Assembly (NCBI GenBank): GCA_903904855.1 | Contig: CAIVEH010000098.1 | Coordinates: forward strand, 1 to 52,774 | Reading direction: 5' to 3' | Source of the DNA: an uncultured Bacteroidota bacterium | Lineage (GTDB): Bacteria > Bacteroidota > Bacteroidia > Chitinophagales > Chitinophagaceae | DNA: 52,774 bases | Shown: piece by piece, positions 35,801 through 43,490 of the stretch | Position numbering within the stretch: the first letter of the stretch is position 1 | How the letters are laid out: each line of letters starts with the position of its first letter | Position numbers and translations under genes: made by a program | Notes under the pieces: generated by a model | The model's database searches: none | Told to the model about the DNA's origin: nothing | The model's input: only the letters and a program-made list of their open reading frames with translations

Positions 35801-36020
35801 CATACAGAAACTGGTCCTGAAGCCTTGTAGAGAAGAACCCCTCCATCTGCATTGGGGTCATACCACCGTAGGGTTCAATAACATAAATTACCGGGAGATT
35901 CAGTTTAGGAAATATATCAACCGGGATACTTCTTATTGCTGCGATAGAGCCTAAAAAAACTGCAGATATGATAACCAATACCGTTACAGGTCTTTTAAGC
36001 GATGCGGATACCAAGCTCAT
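32805..36020 (-). CDS. RND efflux pump permease
   Basis: A 1071-residue inner-membrane proton-driven pump of the AcrB/MdtB-like RND superfamily. It has the N-terminal helix with VDIFPKLNLPVIYV, two large periplasmic loops and twelve helices. The proton-relay helix 4 reads LVDQATVTIENIH near residue 397: the usual Asp pair (DD) is D-Q here. Helix 10 keeps GVSVANAILIVTNAEKLR. A His-rich stretch (HGKPHAHAG) and an acidic run follow helix 6 in the middle cytoplasmic loop. The heavy-metal (CzcA/CusA) Met motifs are not evident. It lies between adaptor and TolC genes; likely substrates are hydrophobic organic compounds. Confidence 0.93.
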   Translation of the reverse strand: MSLVSASLKRPVTVLVIISAVFLGSIAAIRSIPVDIFPKLNLPVIYVIEPYGGMTPMQMEGFFSTRLQDQFLYVNGIKNITSKNIQGVSILKLTFFESTDMAEASAQVALQLNRAMTFFPPGALPPQVIRFDASSLPVGTLVFSSQNRKLEEINDLAATRIRPLFSSVPGLTAPPPVGANIRTIVVNIDPDKLRSFNLTPDQVVASIAGNNAISPSGNIRIGNTMFVATTNSLESNVKAFGDIPIRTDNINSVYIHDIGTVQDGADVTTGYALINGKRSIYMPIVKTPDASTWEVVQKLKSKLPEMQSLLPDDVHISYEFDQSVFVINSVKSLVTEGIIGAILTGLMVLLFLKDWRSCIVVVVTIPLSVLSAVFCLKLAGQTINIMTLSGLALAIGILVDQATVTIENIHQHLEMGKTKRQAIFDACEEIAFPLFLILLCVIAVFAPSFIMQGVPRALFLPLSLSIGFAMIASYVLAQSIVPIVANWLLKEDMFKYQHGKPHAHAGLALDAEEIIDIEEHLSNELAEPHKNDFFERIKLSFLSSLTKMISKKKRNVSLYLIAVLLLTGAGFVWIGKDLLPKTNNGQYQVKLRLPDGTRIERTEGILLSVLQILDSITDKHVEISSAFVGMTPPNYATANLYVFNSGPQEASLQIQLDKHFKMNKDRFQDLFRAVVKNRLPDVKVSFEPIELTEKIMSQGAATPIEVQVAGKDMQDITEYAARLTESLKNISALRDVQIEQPLKYPTINIILDRYKIAKMGLKLQDVSRSIAAFTSSSRYTEKNMWLDTRSAYTYQVQAQVPEYIMNNLSDLKEIPLMTGQAGLVLQDVATFQVDSAAGEYDRTGPRRFVTVSANLYKVDLKRGTDMVNQAIKSLGDPPKGVMINVMGMSNLLTETLDSLQSGLLLAVIVIFLLLAANYQSFKVSLAVLCTIPAVLLGAIILLLLTGCTLNLQSYMGIIMSTGVSVANAILIVTNAEKLRVEYNNDVVRAATMSASVRLRPILMTSLAMIAGMIPMASGMGESGDQTAPLGRAVIGGLIASTFAALYIVPQCYAWLQQKATLKSPSMMPENN

Positions 36021-36026
36021 AATTTA

Positions 36027-37436
36027 TCATTTAAAATTTTGTAAAAAAATATCTGATTGTCCGGCAAGGCCGGCCTGAATGTATTGTAACTGTAAGAGTT
36101 CATCCCTTGTTAGCACATCATTTGTTTCGGCCTGCATTAAAGTATATTGAGCATTGGTTACCTCTATCAAAGTATTCAAACCTGAACGGTATAACGCCAT
36201 TTGCTGTAAATATGCCTGCTGGGCAGAGTTCAGTTGCATGGGTAGTTCCTTCAATTTCAACAATGTAGTTGCATAAGATGAATTTGCCTGCTGCACCATC
36301 CTGTTCAGCATCAGCGCTTCATTTTGTAAAGCGCTTGTTTTTGCCAGTGCCTGAAACCTGCCCTCTATAAGCTGATCATGCCTGTGCTTAAGATCGAACA
36401 GATTGTAGGTAAAAGTCATCCCAAACATGTAATTATACTTGCTGTAGGGGAGCCCGTCCGAAATACTTTCAGGATAAGAACCAGTATAGGATATGCCAGA
36501 ATTTCGCTGCCAGGCCACGCCATTCATACTTAATTTGGGGAGGTATTTTTTAGCTATGGCATCATTATCAATTAATTGCTGTTCATATTGTTTTTGGTAA
36601 ACATTTAGTAGTGGATGACTGAGTGGAACACTATCTGTCTGAAAATTTGTACCCTGCAACAGCGCCCGATTGATAATTGTAGTATCAGGTACTATATTTT
36701 TCATACTTAACCCTGTAAAAGAAGCCAGCGCTATCTGATCAATATTATATGCATCCAATGCCTGTAAATAAGAAATACGTGCATCAGAAAATGCAGCGCT
36801 TGCAGTGCTGCTGTCAACTCCGGGCTTTAACCCGCTCTGCACATTAGCTCTTATTGCTGTTACCATTACCTGGGCACGCTGCATATTTTCATCCTGTATC
36901 TGCAAGAGCCTGTATTTCTTGAGCCAATCAAGGTAGAGTGAAACTATATTCATGGTAAGCAGGTACCTGTCGCTACCTAGACTTGCCTCACCGACGGCTA
37001 CCTGTGCCTTTGCCAGCTTTTTCTGTGCATTATAATAACCAAAATTGTAAAACTCCCATTGCAAAAAAGTCAGAGCCACATTGTTTGGATTTGGATTATT
37101 ATTCTGTAAAGCGCTATTGTTGGTGCCAGGCGTGGATGGCACCATGCCAGATGTGAGGTACGACCCCTGAAGGCCATTATTGGTAGCTGCATTCAACTGG
37201 TCCTGCATAATAAGCGATGGCAGCCTGTTGTTATTAACTGTAGTAATATGTGCCCTGCCAGCGGCAATTTCAGATTGTCTTTGCTGAAGCAAGGGGTACC
37301 AAGCAATAGCTTTGTTTACTGCATCGTATAGTTTAAGTACCTGTGCATGACAGTGATTTGGCAGGAAAAATACACATAACGCAAGAAGACTGAATAGCTT
37401 CAGCACAGGCCTGGGCCTGTTTTTATTAATATCCAT
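36027..37436 (-). CDS. TolC-family outer-membrane efflux protein
   Basis: Outer-membrane channel partner of the RND pump, 469 residues, with a signal peptide ending NHCHA. The body shows long amphipathic helices in two repeats (LLQQRQSEIAAGRAHITTVNNNRLPSL; then LNRMVQQANSSYATTLLKLKELP) typical of TolC/CusC-type proteins, with strand regions such as YMFGMTFTYNLFDLKHRHDQ. No N-terminal lipobox Cys is seen. It starts the core of the efflux operon, 6 bases ahead of the permease. Confidence 0.9.
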   Translation of the reverse strand: MDINKNRPRPVLKLFSLLALCVFFLPNHCHAQVLKLYDAVNKAIAWYPLLQQRQSEIAAGRAHITTVNNNRLPSLIMQDQLNAATNNGLQGSYLTSGMVPSTPGTNNSALQNNNPNPNNVALTFLQWEFYNFGYYNAQKKLAKAQVAVGEASLGSDRYLLTMNIVSLYLDWLKKYRLLQIQDENMQRAQVMVTAIRANVQSGLKPGVDSSTASAAFSDARISYLQALDAYNIDQIALASFTGLSMKNIVPDTTIINRALLQGTNFQTDSVPLSHPLLNVYQKQYEQQLIDNDAIAKKYLPKLSMNGVAWQRNSGISYTGSYPESISDGLPYSKYNYMFGMTFTYNLFDLKHRHDQLIEGRFQALAKTSALQNEALMLNRMVQQANSSYATTLLKLKELPMQLNSAQQAYLQQMALYRSGLNTLIEVTNAQYTLMQAETNDVLTRDELLQLQYIQAGLAGQSDIFLQNFK

Positions 37437-37506
37437 AAATAGATAGTATTGATCAGGCGGGAAGCCTGTTTGAATAAATGAAATAAATGTTGCTATGGAA
37501 ATGAAT

Positions 37507-37869
37507 TCAGGCTACAGGAGGGCCTCGCAAACTATTGCTGAATAAGCAGGTAGACTGAAAATAAAATACATACTTAGAATAGCCTACTTTAGTATAAAAT
37601 AAAACTGGTTCGACATCCAGGCAGTGCTCATTAAAATTTATGGTGGCAAAATCATCACAAGCTTTGATTCTGATTTTATTCCGGTTCCTATCCTGATTAT
37701 CCTTGTTAAGTACAGAAGATGAATTATTGTTAGTTTGTACTGACTTAATTAAAAAACTTTTTTGGTGAAAGTCTCTAAACTGAAAGACATGGTTTCGCCC
37801 CTCGCCATTATTAAGGAAACTTAATAAAGAAAGAAATGGCAAAAGAATAAAAAGGAGTCTTTTATTCAT
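37507..37869 (-). CDS. Small exported protein heading the efflux operon
   Basis: From ATG 37869 the protein has 120 residues: a hydrophobic signal peptide (MNKRLLFILLPFLSLLSF), an Asn/Ser-rich middle, two Cys (one in IKACDDF, one in EHCLDV) and the C-terminal ending NSLRGPPVA. Small proteins ending in RGPP-like motifs recur at the head of Bacteroidota efflux operons, from memory of such loci; no function is known to me. An exact -7 box lies seven bases upstream, so this is the first gene of the efflux operon, 70 bases ahead of the TolC gene. The further-upstream start at 37893 would lie inside the promoter. Confidence 0.6.
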   Translation of the reverse strand: MNKRLLFILLPFLSLLSFLNNGEGRNHVFQFRDFHQKSFLIKSVQTNNNSSSVLNKDNQDRNRNKIRIKACDDFATINFNEHCLDVEPVLFYTKVGYSKYVFYFQSTCLFSNSLRGPPVA

Positions 37870-37876
37870 TGAAAGG

Positions 37877-37884
37877 CAAAGGTA
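37877..37884 (-). promoter_or_regulatory. -7 box TACCTTTG of the efflux operon
   Basis: An exact TAnnTTTG match on the minus strand, ending seven bases ahead of ATG 37869. It supports this start and a nearly leaderless transcript for the whole efflux operon. Confidence 0.6.
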
Positions 37885-38053
37885 TATTAACAAAATTAAA
37901 AATAAATGGAGAAGATCGGAATTCTTTAAATATTAACTTACCGGATGCTTAAATTAGAATTTTCAGGAAAATTAATAGTCAGCTACTTTGGTCTCATCGC
38001 ATCTGGGACAGTAGAATATCTTTTCTTAACTTCATTGATTATAAAGCGCAGCA

Positions 38054-41000
38054 ATGACCGACAACGACGAACAATTTCTTGATAGATACAATAAACTGAA
38101 TGAGCGCCAGAAAGAGGCGGTTGATCACATTTACGGGCCAGTAATGGTAATTGCAGGGCCGGGTACCGGCAAGACCGAAGTACTATCTATGCGTATAGCC
38201 AGCCTGTTGCGCAGCGAAGCCCAGGTGCAGCCCCATGAGATACTCTGCCTTACCTATACCGATGAGGCTACCAGCTCCATGCGCCGCCGACTGGTGCAGA
38301 TTATAGGCCCTGCAGCGCATAAAGTAAACATCTATACTTTTCATGCCTTCTGTAATAATGTAATACAGAACAACAGTGAAACCTTCTCCATGCGCTCCCT
38401 GCAGCCGATAACCGACCTGGAGCGTACCGAGTTGCTTTATAAATTACTGGAAAATCTGCATTCAGGGCATCCGCTGCGCAAACTGAGTGGTAATATCTAT
38501 TTCGATGCCGGAAAGATCAGCCGACTGTTCGACCTGATGAAGCGGGAATACCTATCCTCTCAGTATATTTCTGATGGCATTGATGGTTATCTGAAAGAAT
38601 TGCCGGAAAGAGAAGATTTCAAATATAAAAAATCGGGTAAAGGCTACCAGAAAGGAGACATAAAACAAAACCTGGTGGATGAAGAAACAAAGAAAATGGA
38701 AAGTACCAGGTCAGCTGCATTGCTTTTTGACAGGTATGAGGAGCTAATGAAGGAATCGGGGAGATATGACTTTAATGATATGATCATATGGGTGCTGGCA
38801 GCTTTCAAAGAAAATCCTGCATTGCTACAGAGCTACCAGGAGCGCTACCAGTTTATACTGGTTGATGAGTTTCAGGATACCAATGGCTCCCAAAATGAAC
38901 TGCTTAATCTGCTGGCATCCTATTGGGAGGACCCCAACATTTTTGTGGTGGGCGACGACGACCAGGGTGTATATGAATTTCAGGGTGCAAGAATCCGCAA
39001 CATTGTTGACTATTATGAACGATACAAAGAATCAATTTCTATAATTGTACTCCCGCACAATTACCGTTCATCGCAGATGATATTGGATAAGGCTATGGCT
39101 ACTATCCATAATAACCAGCAAAGGCTCATCAACCAGTTGCACGAGCTTAACCTGGATAAACAGATCATAGCATCTGCTGACCGGTTTAGAGATGGCGCCG
39201 ACACTGTACAGCCAATAGTGAAGATATACAATAATGTGCCGCAGGAAGAGTGTGATATTGTATTGCAGATTCAGGGCCTTCAGCAGGCAGGTGTACCACT
39301 CAAGAATGTAGCTGTATTGTATGCCCAGCATAAGCAGGCAGCCAATATTATGAGCATTATGGAGAAACAGGGTATACCCTATAATGCAAAGAAGCCGGTA
39401 AACATTCTAAAAGAACCACTCATAGAGCAGATACTGAATGTGCTGCAATACCTCAATGATGAAAAGAAGAAATCGTTTGAGGGTGAAGAGGCATTGTTTG
39501 AATTGATGCATGCACCCTGCTTCGGCATATCACCAACTGATATTGCCCAACTGGCCCTTTACCTGCAGCATACCCGAAAAGAAAAAGGCCCTACCCGCTG
39601 GCGACTGATACTTAATGATGTATTATTGCTGGAAACACTCGGGCTAAGCTCAGCTAAAGCTATGGCAAGGCTGGGCTATTGCCTCGACAACTGGGAGACA
39701 CAACAATTATCCCTGCCGCTGCCATTGCTGCTTGAAAAAATAATGCATGAAAGCGGCATGGTAGCTTACCTGGTGCGCACTACTGATCATGTATGGAATA
39801 TACAGGCGCTGTTTACATTCTTCGAGTTTGTGAAAGATACATGGGCGCGTAATCAGAAAATAAAACCAGCCGGCCTACTGGATATGATTAAGCGAATGAA
39901 TGATGAAAACATTTCATTGCCTTTGCAACGAGTAATACAGAATGAAAACGGCGTTCATTTCTACACTGGGCACAGCTCCAAGGGCAATGAGTTTGAGTAT
40001 GTTTTCCTGATAGGCTGCACCAAGAATTTTTGGGAAGATAAGCGGGGTGGTAATAATGAGTACCGGCTGCCTGATACCATCACTGCCACAGTAGATGACT
40101 CCCAGAAAACAAATAAAATAGAAGTGGCCCGCCGCCTTTTTTATGTAGCCCTTACACGTGCCAAAAAACATCTTCATGTATCATTTGCCATAAGTGATAC
40201 CGGAGGTAAGCCTCTGGACGCTTCGGTTTTTGTGGATGAGATTTACCCCCAGGTTGAAAGAATTAATCAGGAAGTATCGTCTGCTGAGCTGGTGCAGTTT
40301 ATGGAAATTGCTATACAGCCAGTACCTGAAATATGGATCAAGACTGCCAATGGCCGGTGGATAGACCAGGAGCTGAAGCAGTTTATTGTCAGCGCTACTT
40401 CGCTCTCCAAATTCCTGCATTGCCCGCTGACTTTCTATTTTGAAAACATCCTTAAAGTACCCTTCCAGAAGAATGACGCACTTGCATTTGGAAGTGCGGT
40501 GCATACTGCCCTTGAGCGGATGTTTCTGGATATGAAAGCCAATAAAGGTACTTTCCCAACTAAAGAACAGGTGTTGGTTATTTTTAAAAATGCACTTTTC
40601 TCAGAGGCTTCCAGTTTTACCCCGGTACAATTTGAACGCAGAATGGAGCAGGGGAATACATTGCTTTCGGAATATTATGATCACTACATCAACACATTCC
40701 ATAAGGATGTGGAGATAGAATTCAAGGTGCCACGCTACTTGCTGGATGGAGTGCCGGTAACCGGCAAGATAGATAAGATAGAACAGCATGGCGACACCTG
40801 CACTGTGGTGGATTACAAAACCGGAGACCCCGATAAATCGGCGAATGCCAATGTGGCTCCTCCCAATGACAAAGAACCACTGGGCGGCGACTACTGGCGT
40901 CAGATGGTATTCTATAAATTACTCCTAGAGAACCTTGAAGAACGGCCGCGAAGAGTAACCATTGGCATGTTCGACTACATACAACCCAGCAAAACCGGTG

Positions 41001-41203
41001 AATATAAACAAATGGTAGTGCCCGTATTTGCACAGGACGAAACAACGGTGCGCAACCAGATAAAAGATGTTTACAGCCGCATCATGAACCACGAATTCGA
41101 CCGGGGATGCGGCGAAGAAAAATGCCACTGGTGCAACTTTGCAAAGCGATATGAGTTGATAAGGCCGGGTAAGGAGGAAGTAGTGGAGATGGATGATTTG
41201 TGA
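38054..41203 (+). CDS. UvrD-like helicase with C-terminal PD-(D/E)XK nuclease
   Basis: A 1049-residue superfamily 1A helicase: Walker A AGPGTGKT (residues 34-41), GDDDQGVYEFQGA, motif II VDEFQDTN (~270), the LPHNYRSS motif and VARRLFYVALTRAKK near residue 700. The C-terminal ~250 residues are an AddB/RecB-type nuclease: SLSKFLHCPLTFY (~780-795), FGSAVHTALE, VVDYKTGD (catalytic D and K, ~919) and GCGEEKCHWCNF (~1018-1028). The Cys spacing suggests an iron-sulfur cluster like AddB. It should unwind and cut DNA, in repair or against foreign DNA. It lies 52 bases ahead of the RuvB-like/Mrr fusion on the same strand, but composition changes sharply between them. Confidence 0.9.
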   Translation: MTDNDEQFLDRYNKLNERQKEAVDHIYGPVMVIAGPGTGKTEVLSMRIASLLRSEAQVQPHEILCLTYTDEATSSMRRRLVQIIGPAAHKVNIYTFHAFCNNVIQNNSETFSMRSLQPITDLERTELLYKLLENLHSGHPLRKLSGNIYFDAGKISRLFDLMKREYLSSQYISDGIDGYLKELPEREDFKYKKSGKGYQKGDIKQNLVDEETKKMESTRSAALLFDRYEELMKESGRYDFNDMIIWVLAAFKENPALLQSYQERYQFILVDEFQDTNGSQNELLNLLASYWEDPNIFVVGDDDQGVYEFQGARIRNIVDYYERYKESISIIVLPHNYRSSQMILDKAMATIHNNQQRLINQLHELNLDKQIIASADRFRDGADTVQPIVKIYNNVPQEECDIVLQIQGLQQAGVPLKNVAVLYAQHKQAANIMSIMEKQGIPYNAKKPVNILKEPLIEQILNVLQYLNDEKKKSFEGEEALFELMHAPCFGISPTDIAQLALYLQHTRKEKGPTRWRLILNDVLLLETLGLSSAKAMARLGYCLDNWETQQLSLPLPLLLEKIMHESGMVAYLVRTTDHVWNIQALFTFFEFVKDTWARNQKIKPAGLLDMIKRMNDENISLPLQRVIQNENGVHFYTGHSSKGNEFEYVFLIGCTKNFWEDKRGGNNEYRLPDTITATVDDSQKTNKIEVARRLFYVALTRAKKHLHVSFAISDTGGKPLDASVFVDEIYPQVERINQEVSSAELVQFMEIAIQPVPEIWIKTANGRWIDQELKQFIVSATSLSKFLHCPLTFYFENILKVPFQKNDALAFGSAVHTALERMFLDMKANKGTFPTKEQVLVIFKNALFSEASSFTPVQFERRMEQGNTLLSEYYDHYINTFHKDVEIEFKVPRYLLDGVPVTGKIDKIEQHGDTCTVVDYKTGDPDKSANANVAPPNDKEPLGGDYWRQMVFYKLLLENLEERPRRVTIGMFDYIQPSKTGEYKQMVVPVFAQDETTVRNQIKDVYSRIMNHEFDRGCGEEKCHWCNFAKRYELIRPGKEEVVEMDDL

Positions 41204-41255
41204 AGGGAGATTTGATTTCAAAAATAAAAAGAAAATTAGACTGTATATTTAATCT

Positions 41256-42344
41256 ATGGAAAACGAATCTTCATCAGCTATAACCTTTCTTGAATATATC
41301 GGACAAAAACAAATAATTTTTGATATAGAAGAAAGAATTAGAACTTCAAAAACAACCGGAGTATCATTAGAACATATTCTACTGTGTGGACCACTTGATA
41401 TGGGGAAAAGAACCTTAGCAGCCGCAATTGGAAATGAATTGGGTATAAACTGGCTATTTGTGCATGCTAATGAAATTGAGAAGCCGGCCGATTTAGCTGG
41501 AATATTAACCTGTGGCAAAATAATTGTTCTTGATGAATTTAAAGGTTTGAAAAAAAACCTACAAGAATATTTGTATCAAGCAATGACAAATTCAAAAATT
41601 GACATTTTGATTGATTCAGGTCCCCCATCTAGATATATCCAAATTGAAATAGCTACATTTACTTTAATAATCCTGGCAACAAAACCATGGGATGTAATTG
41701 AAAAATTTAGAAGGTGGTTTTTAGTATATGATTTTACTTCTTATTCTTTAGAAAACTTAAGAGACATTATTTTAAATATAGCTGTAAAAGAAGGCATTAA
41801 AATTGAATTAAAAACTGCTGAATTATTGGCAAATTATTGTAATGGCAAACCAGGTAATGCAGAAGTAATTATTAAACGAATAGTCAAGGCTAGTAAATAT
41901 TCGACTACTGTAATTAATGATGAGAATATTCTTGAAATAATAAATTATTTAGGGTATGGCAAAACCTATCCAAAATCATTAACATTAGCTGACAAATTCA
42001 GTAAAATGTCAGGAATAGAATTTGAAAGATGGGTAGCCGACCATTTTCGTGGGCAAGGATTTGATGTTAGAGAAACAGAAACGATTGGCGACCATGGCAT
42101 AGATTTGTTACTTTATAAGTCAAATAATCTAATTGCAGTGGTTCAATGTAAATGCTGGGATGGAGTTGTTGGTGAGCCCACAATAAGAGAATTTTTCGGC
42201 TCTTTAATAAGTAGTAAGGCCCCATTAGGTTACATGATCATTACTTCTTCATTTAGTCAACACGCTATAAATTTTTCAAACGACAAACCAATTAAGCTTA
42301 TTGATCTTGAAGCATTAATTAATCTAGAAATTAATTACCAATGA
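41256..42344 (+). CDS. RuvB-like AAA+ domain fused to Mrr-like nuclease
   Basis: A 362-residue protein not matching a named family as a whole. Residues ~10-235 align with the RuvB ATPase core: FLEYIGQ, SLEHILLCGPLDMGKRTLA (45-53 is Walker A), EKPADLAGILT, VLDEF (Walker B, 91-95), FTLIILATKP and GKPGNAEVIIKR. Key motifs are altered: GPPGLGKTT becomes GPLDMGKRT, DEIH becomes DEFK, ATTR becomes ATKP, LRxRFG becomes FRRWF, and GTPR becomes GKPG, so ATP hydrolysis may be impaired. The RuvB winged helix is missing. Residues ~248-340 are an Mrr-type PD-(D/E)XK nuclease: GIEFERWV, GDHGID (D279/D283), VVQCK (Q297-K299). AT-rich compared with neighbours. Confidence 0.85.
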   Translation: MENESSSAITFLEYIGQKQIIFDIEERIRTSKTTGVSLEHILLCGPLDMGKRTLAAAIGNELGINWLFVHANEIEKPADLAGILTCGKIIVLDEFKGLKKNLQEYLYQAMTNSKIDILIDSGPPSRYIQIEIATFTLIILATKPWDVIEKFRRWFLVYDFTSYSLENLRDIILNIAVKEGIKIELKTAELLANYCNGKPGNAEVIIKRIVKASKYSTTVINDENILEIINYLGYGKTYPKSLTLADKFSKMSGIEFERWVADHFRGQGFDVRETETIGDHGIDLLLYKSNNLIAVVQCKCWDGVVGEPTIREFFGSLISSKAPLGYMIITSSFSQHAINFSNDKPIKLIDLEALINLEINYQ

Positions 42345-43345
42345 AATTATCGAATTGGGAATACACCAAAGACCTTGATGGAAAAGTCATTATCACCACT
42401 GTCGATAATAAATCTAAGCCTGAAAAGCTTATCAAATATTATTCATTAACCGACTATAATATAGATGCATTTAAAAGAAATTATCTCTTTTTTTCGCATC
42501 CCTTAGATTTAAATGATCCATTTGACTCTTGTCGTTATATGATAGATTTAAGATTCTTATCAAAGGGATATTTTATAACACTAATTAGTAGGTACATGCA
42601 TTTTTTTATGCCAAGCCGAAAATTGTCGATAGCAGAGATAATAAATTATGTGGAACATGGTTTTAATAATGAAACATCTAAGATGGATTTCTTCCAAACT
42701 CATAATCCCTTTTATTGGAACATTATTTTCAGTAAAGTAGCTGTGTTATCCTTATCTGAAATTGAGGACTCAATGTTACTTTGGTCATATTATACTAATC
42801 ATAAGGGATTTGCTGTGAAATTTATCAATTTAAATTTTGAAACAACCATTTCAGGTCCCTATCCTATGAACTATTCTAACAAATACGAAATCATATATCC
42901 TCGAAAAGTAGAAATTGAAATTGAAAAACTAATCTATCTTTTAACAATAAAATCTGAAGAATGGAAACATGAAAATGAATGGCGCTTTATACTAAGAAAA
43001 GATAATCTGGCTATACCCGAATATGATGAGTATGATATTAAAATTAGCAACAACAAAGTAACGTATGATCCAAAACAAATTGAGTATATTGTATTAGGAT
43101 TTAAATTTTTTAAAGGAAATATAACACCAATATACATAAGCGACAACTCTCGCATTTATACTTTCAACAACAAATCCCACTCCGATAAACTGAAGATTGA
43201 TCTTCTTAATTTAATAATTGAAAATAAAATTGTGGTTCGACAAATAGAAGCTAAAGAGGACAATAGTTTTACTCTTGTTTCATTTCCTATTAAAATTGAA
43301 ATGAAAGAAAAAAACAGAACTTATATTATTGAAACACAAAAATAA
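42341..43345 (+). CDS. DUF2971-domain protein coupled to the RuvB-like/Mrr gene
   Basis: A 334-residue protein whose first ~230 residues fit DUF2971: KYYSLTDYNIDAFKRNYLFFSHPLDLNDPFDS near residues 32-65, LSLSEIEDSMLLWSYYTNHKGFAVKF near 140-165, and KSEEWKHENEWRFI near 205-220. DUF2971 proteins have no established activity but occur in anti-phage and mobile-element loci. The ATG overlaps the upstream stop by 4 bases (ATGA), which strongly suggests the two genes act together. The C-terminal ~90 residues are extra, Asn/Lys-rich, with no domain recognised. Base composition is as AT-rich as that of its partner. Confidence 0.82.
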   Translation: MKLSNWEYTKDLDGKVIITTVDNKSKPEKLIKYYSLTDYNIDAFKRNYLFFSHPLDLNDPFDSCRYMIDLRFLSKGYFITLISRYMHFFMPSRKLSIAEIINYVEHGFNNETSKMDFFQTHNPFYWNIIFSKVAVLSLSEIEDSMLLWSYYTNHKGFAVKFINLNFETTISGPYPMNYSNKYEIIYPRKVEIEIEKLIYLLTIKSEEWKHENEWRFILRKDNLAIPEYDEYDIKISNNKVTYDPKQIEYIVLGFKFFKGNITPIYISDNSRIYTFNNKSHSDKLKIDLLNLIIENKIVVRQIEAKEDNSFTLVSFPIKIEMKEKNRTYIIETQK

Positions 43346-43401
43346 AATTACATATGACTGTGTCCTTTAGTAGCCAGTTTTCCTATATTAGGTAACGATC
43401 A

Positions 43402-43448
43402 GAAGATGCTGTTGAAAAAAGTAAATCTAAATTATTTTTAGCATCTTC
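43402..43448. repeat. Inverted repeat GAAGATGCT/AGCATCTTC
   Basis: A perfect 9-bp inverted repeat encloses a 29-base A/T-rich spacer with an extra AAAAA/TTTTT pairing. It lies after the DUF2971 stop and ahead of the broken antitoxin-like gene. It may be a terminator for the accessory operon or an operator for the next gene; neither is proven. Confidence 0.5.
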
Positions 43449-43469
43449 GTTAATACGTGAATTTCAAAT

Positions 43470-43477
43470 TAAATTTG
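43470..43477 (+). promoter_or_regulatory. -7 box TAAATTTG of the antitoxin-like gene
   Basis: An exact TAnnTTTG match 13 bases before ATG 43491, with a TTCG about 20 bases upstream as a weak -33. AAAAAGG ahead of the ATG is a reasonable ribosome site. Confidence 0.5.
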
Positions 43478-43490
43478 TAAAAAGGACTTT

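Noticed and set aside
32805-36020. Heavy-metal (CusA/CzcA) efflux pump
   Set aside because: No Met-rich metal relay or CzcA-type helix 4 signature is visible; the short His stretch in the cytoplasmic loop is not enough.
41256-42344. Annotation as the housekeeping RuvB Holliday junction helicase
   Set aside because: Catalytic motifs are changed, the winged helix is missing and a nuclease domain is attached; ruvA or ruvC are not near.
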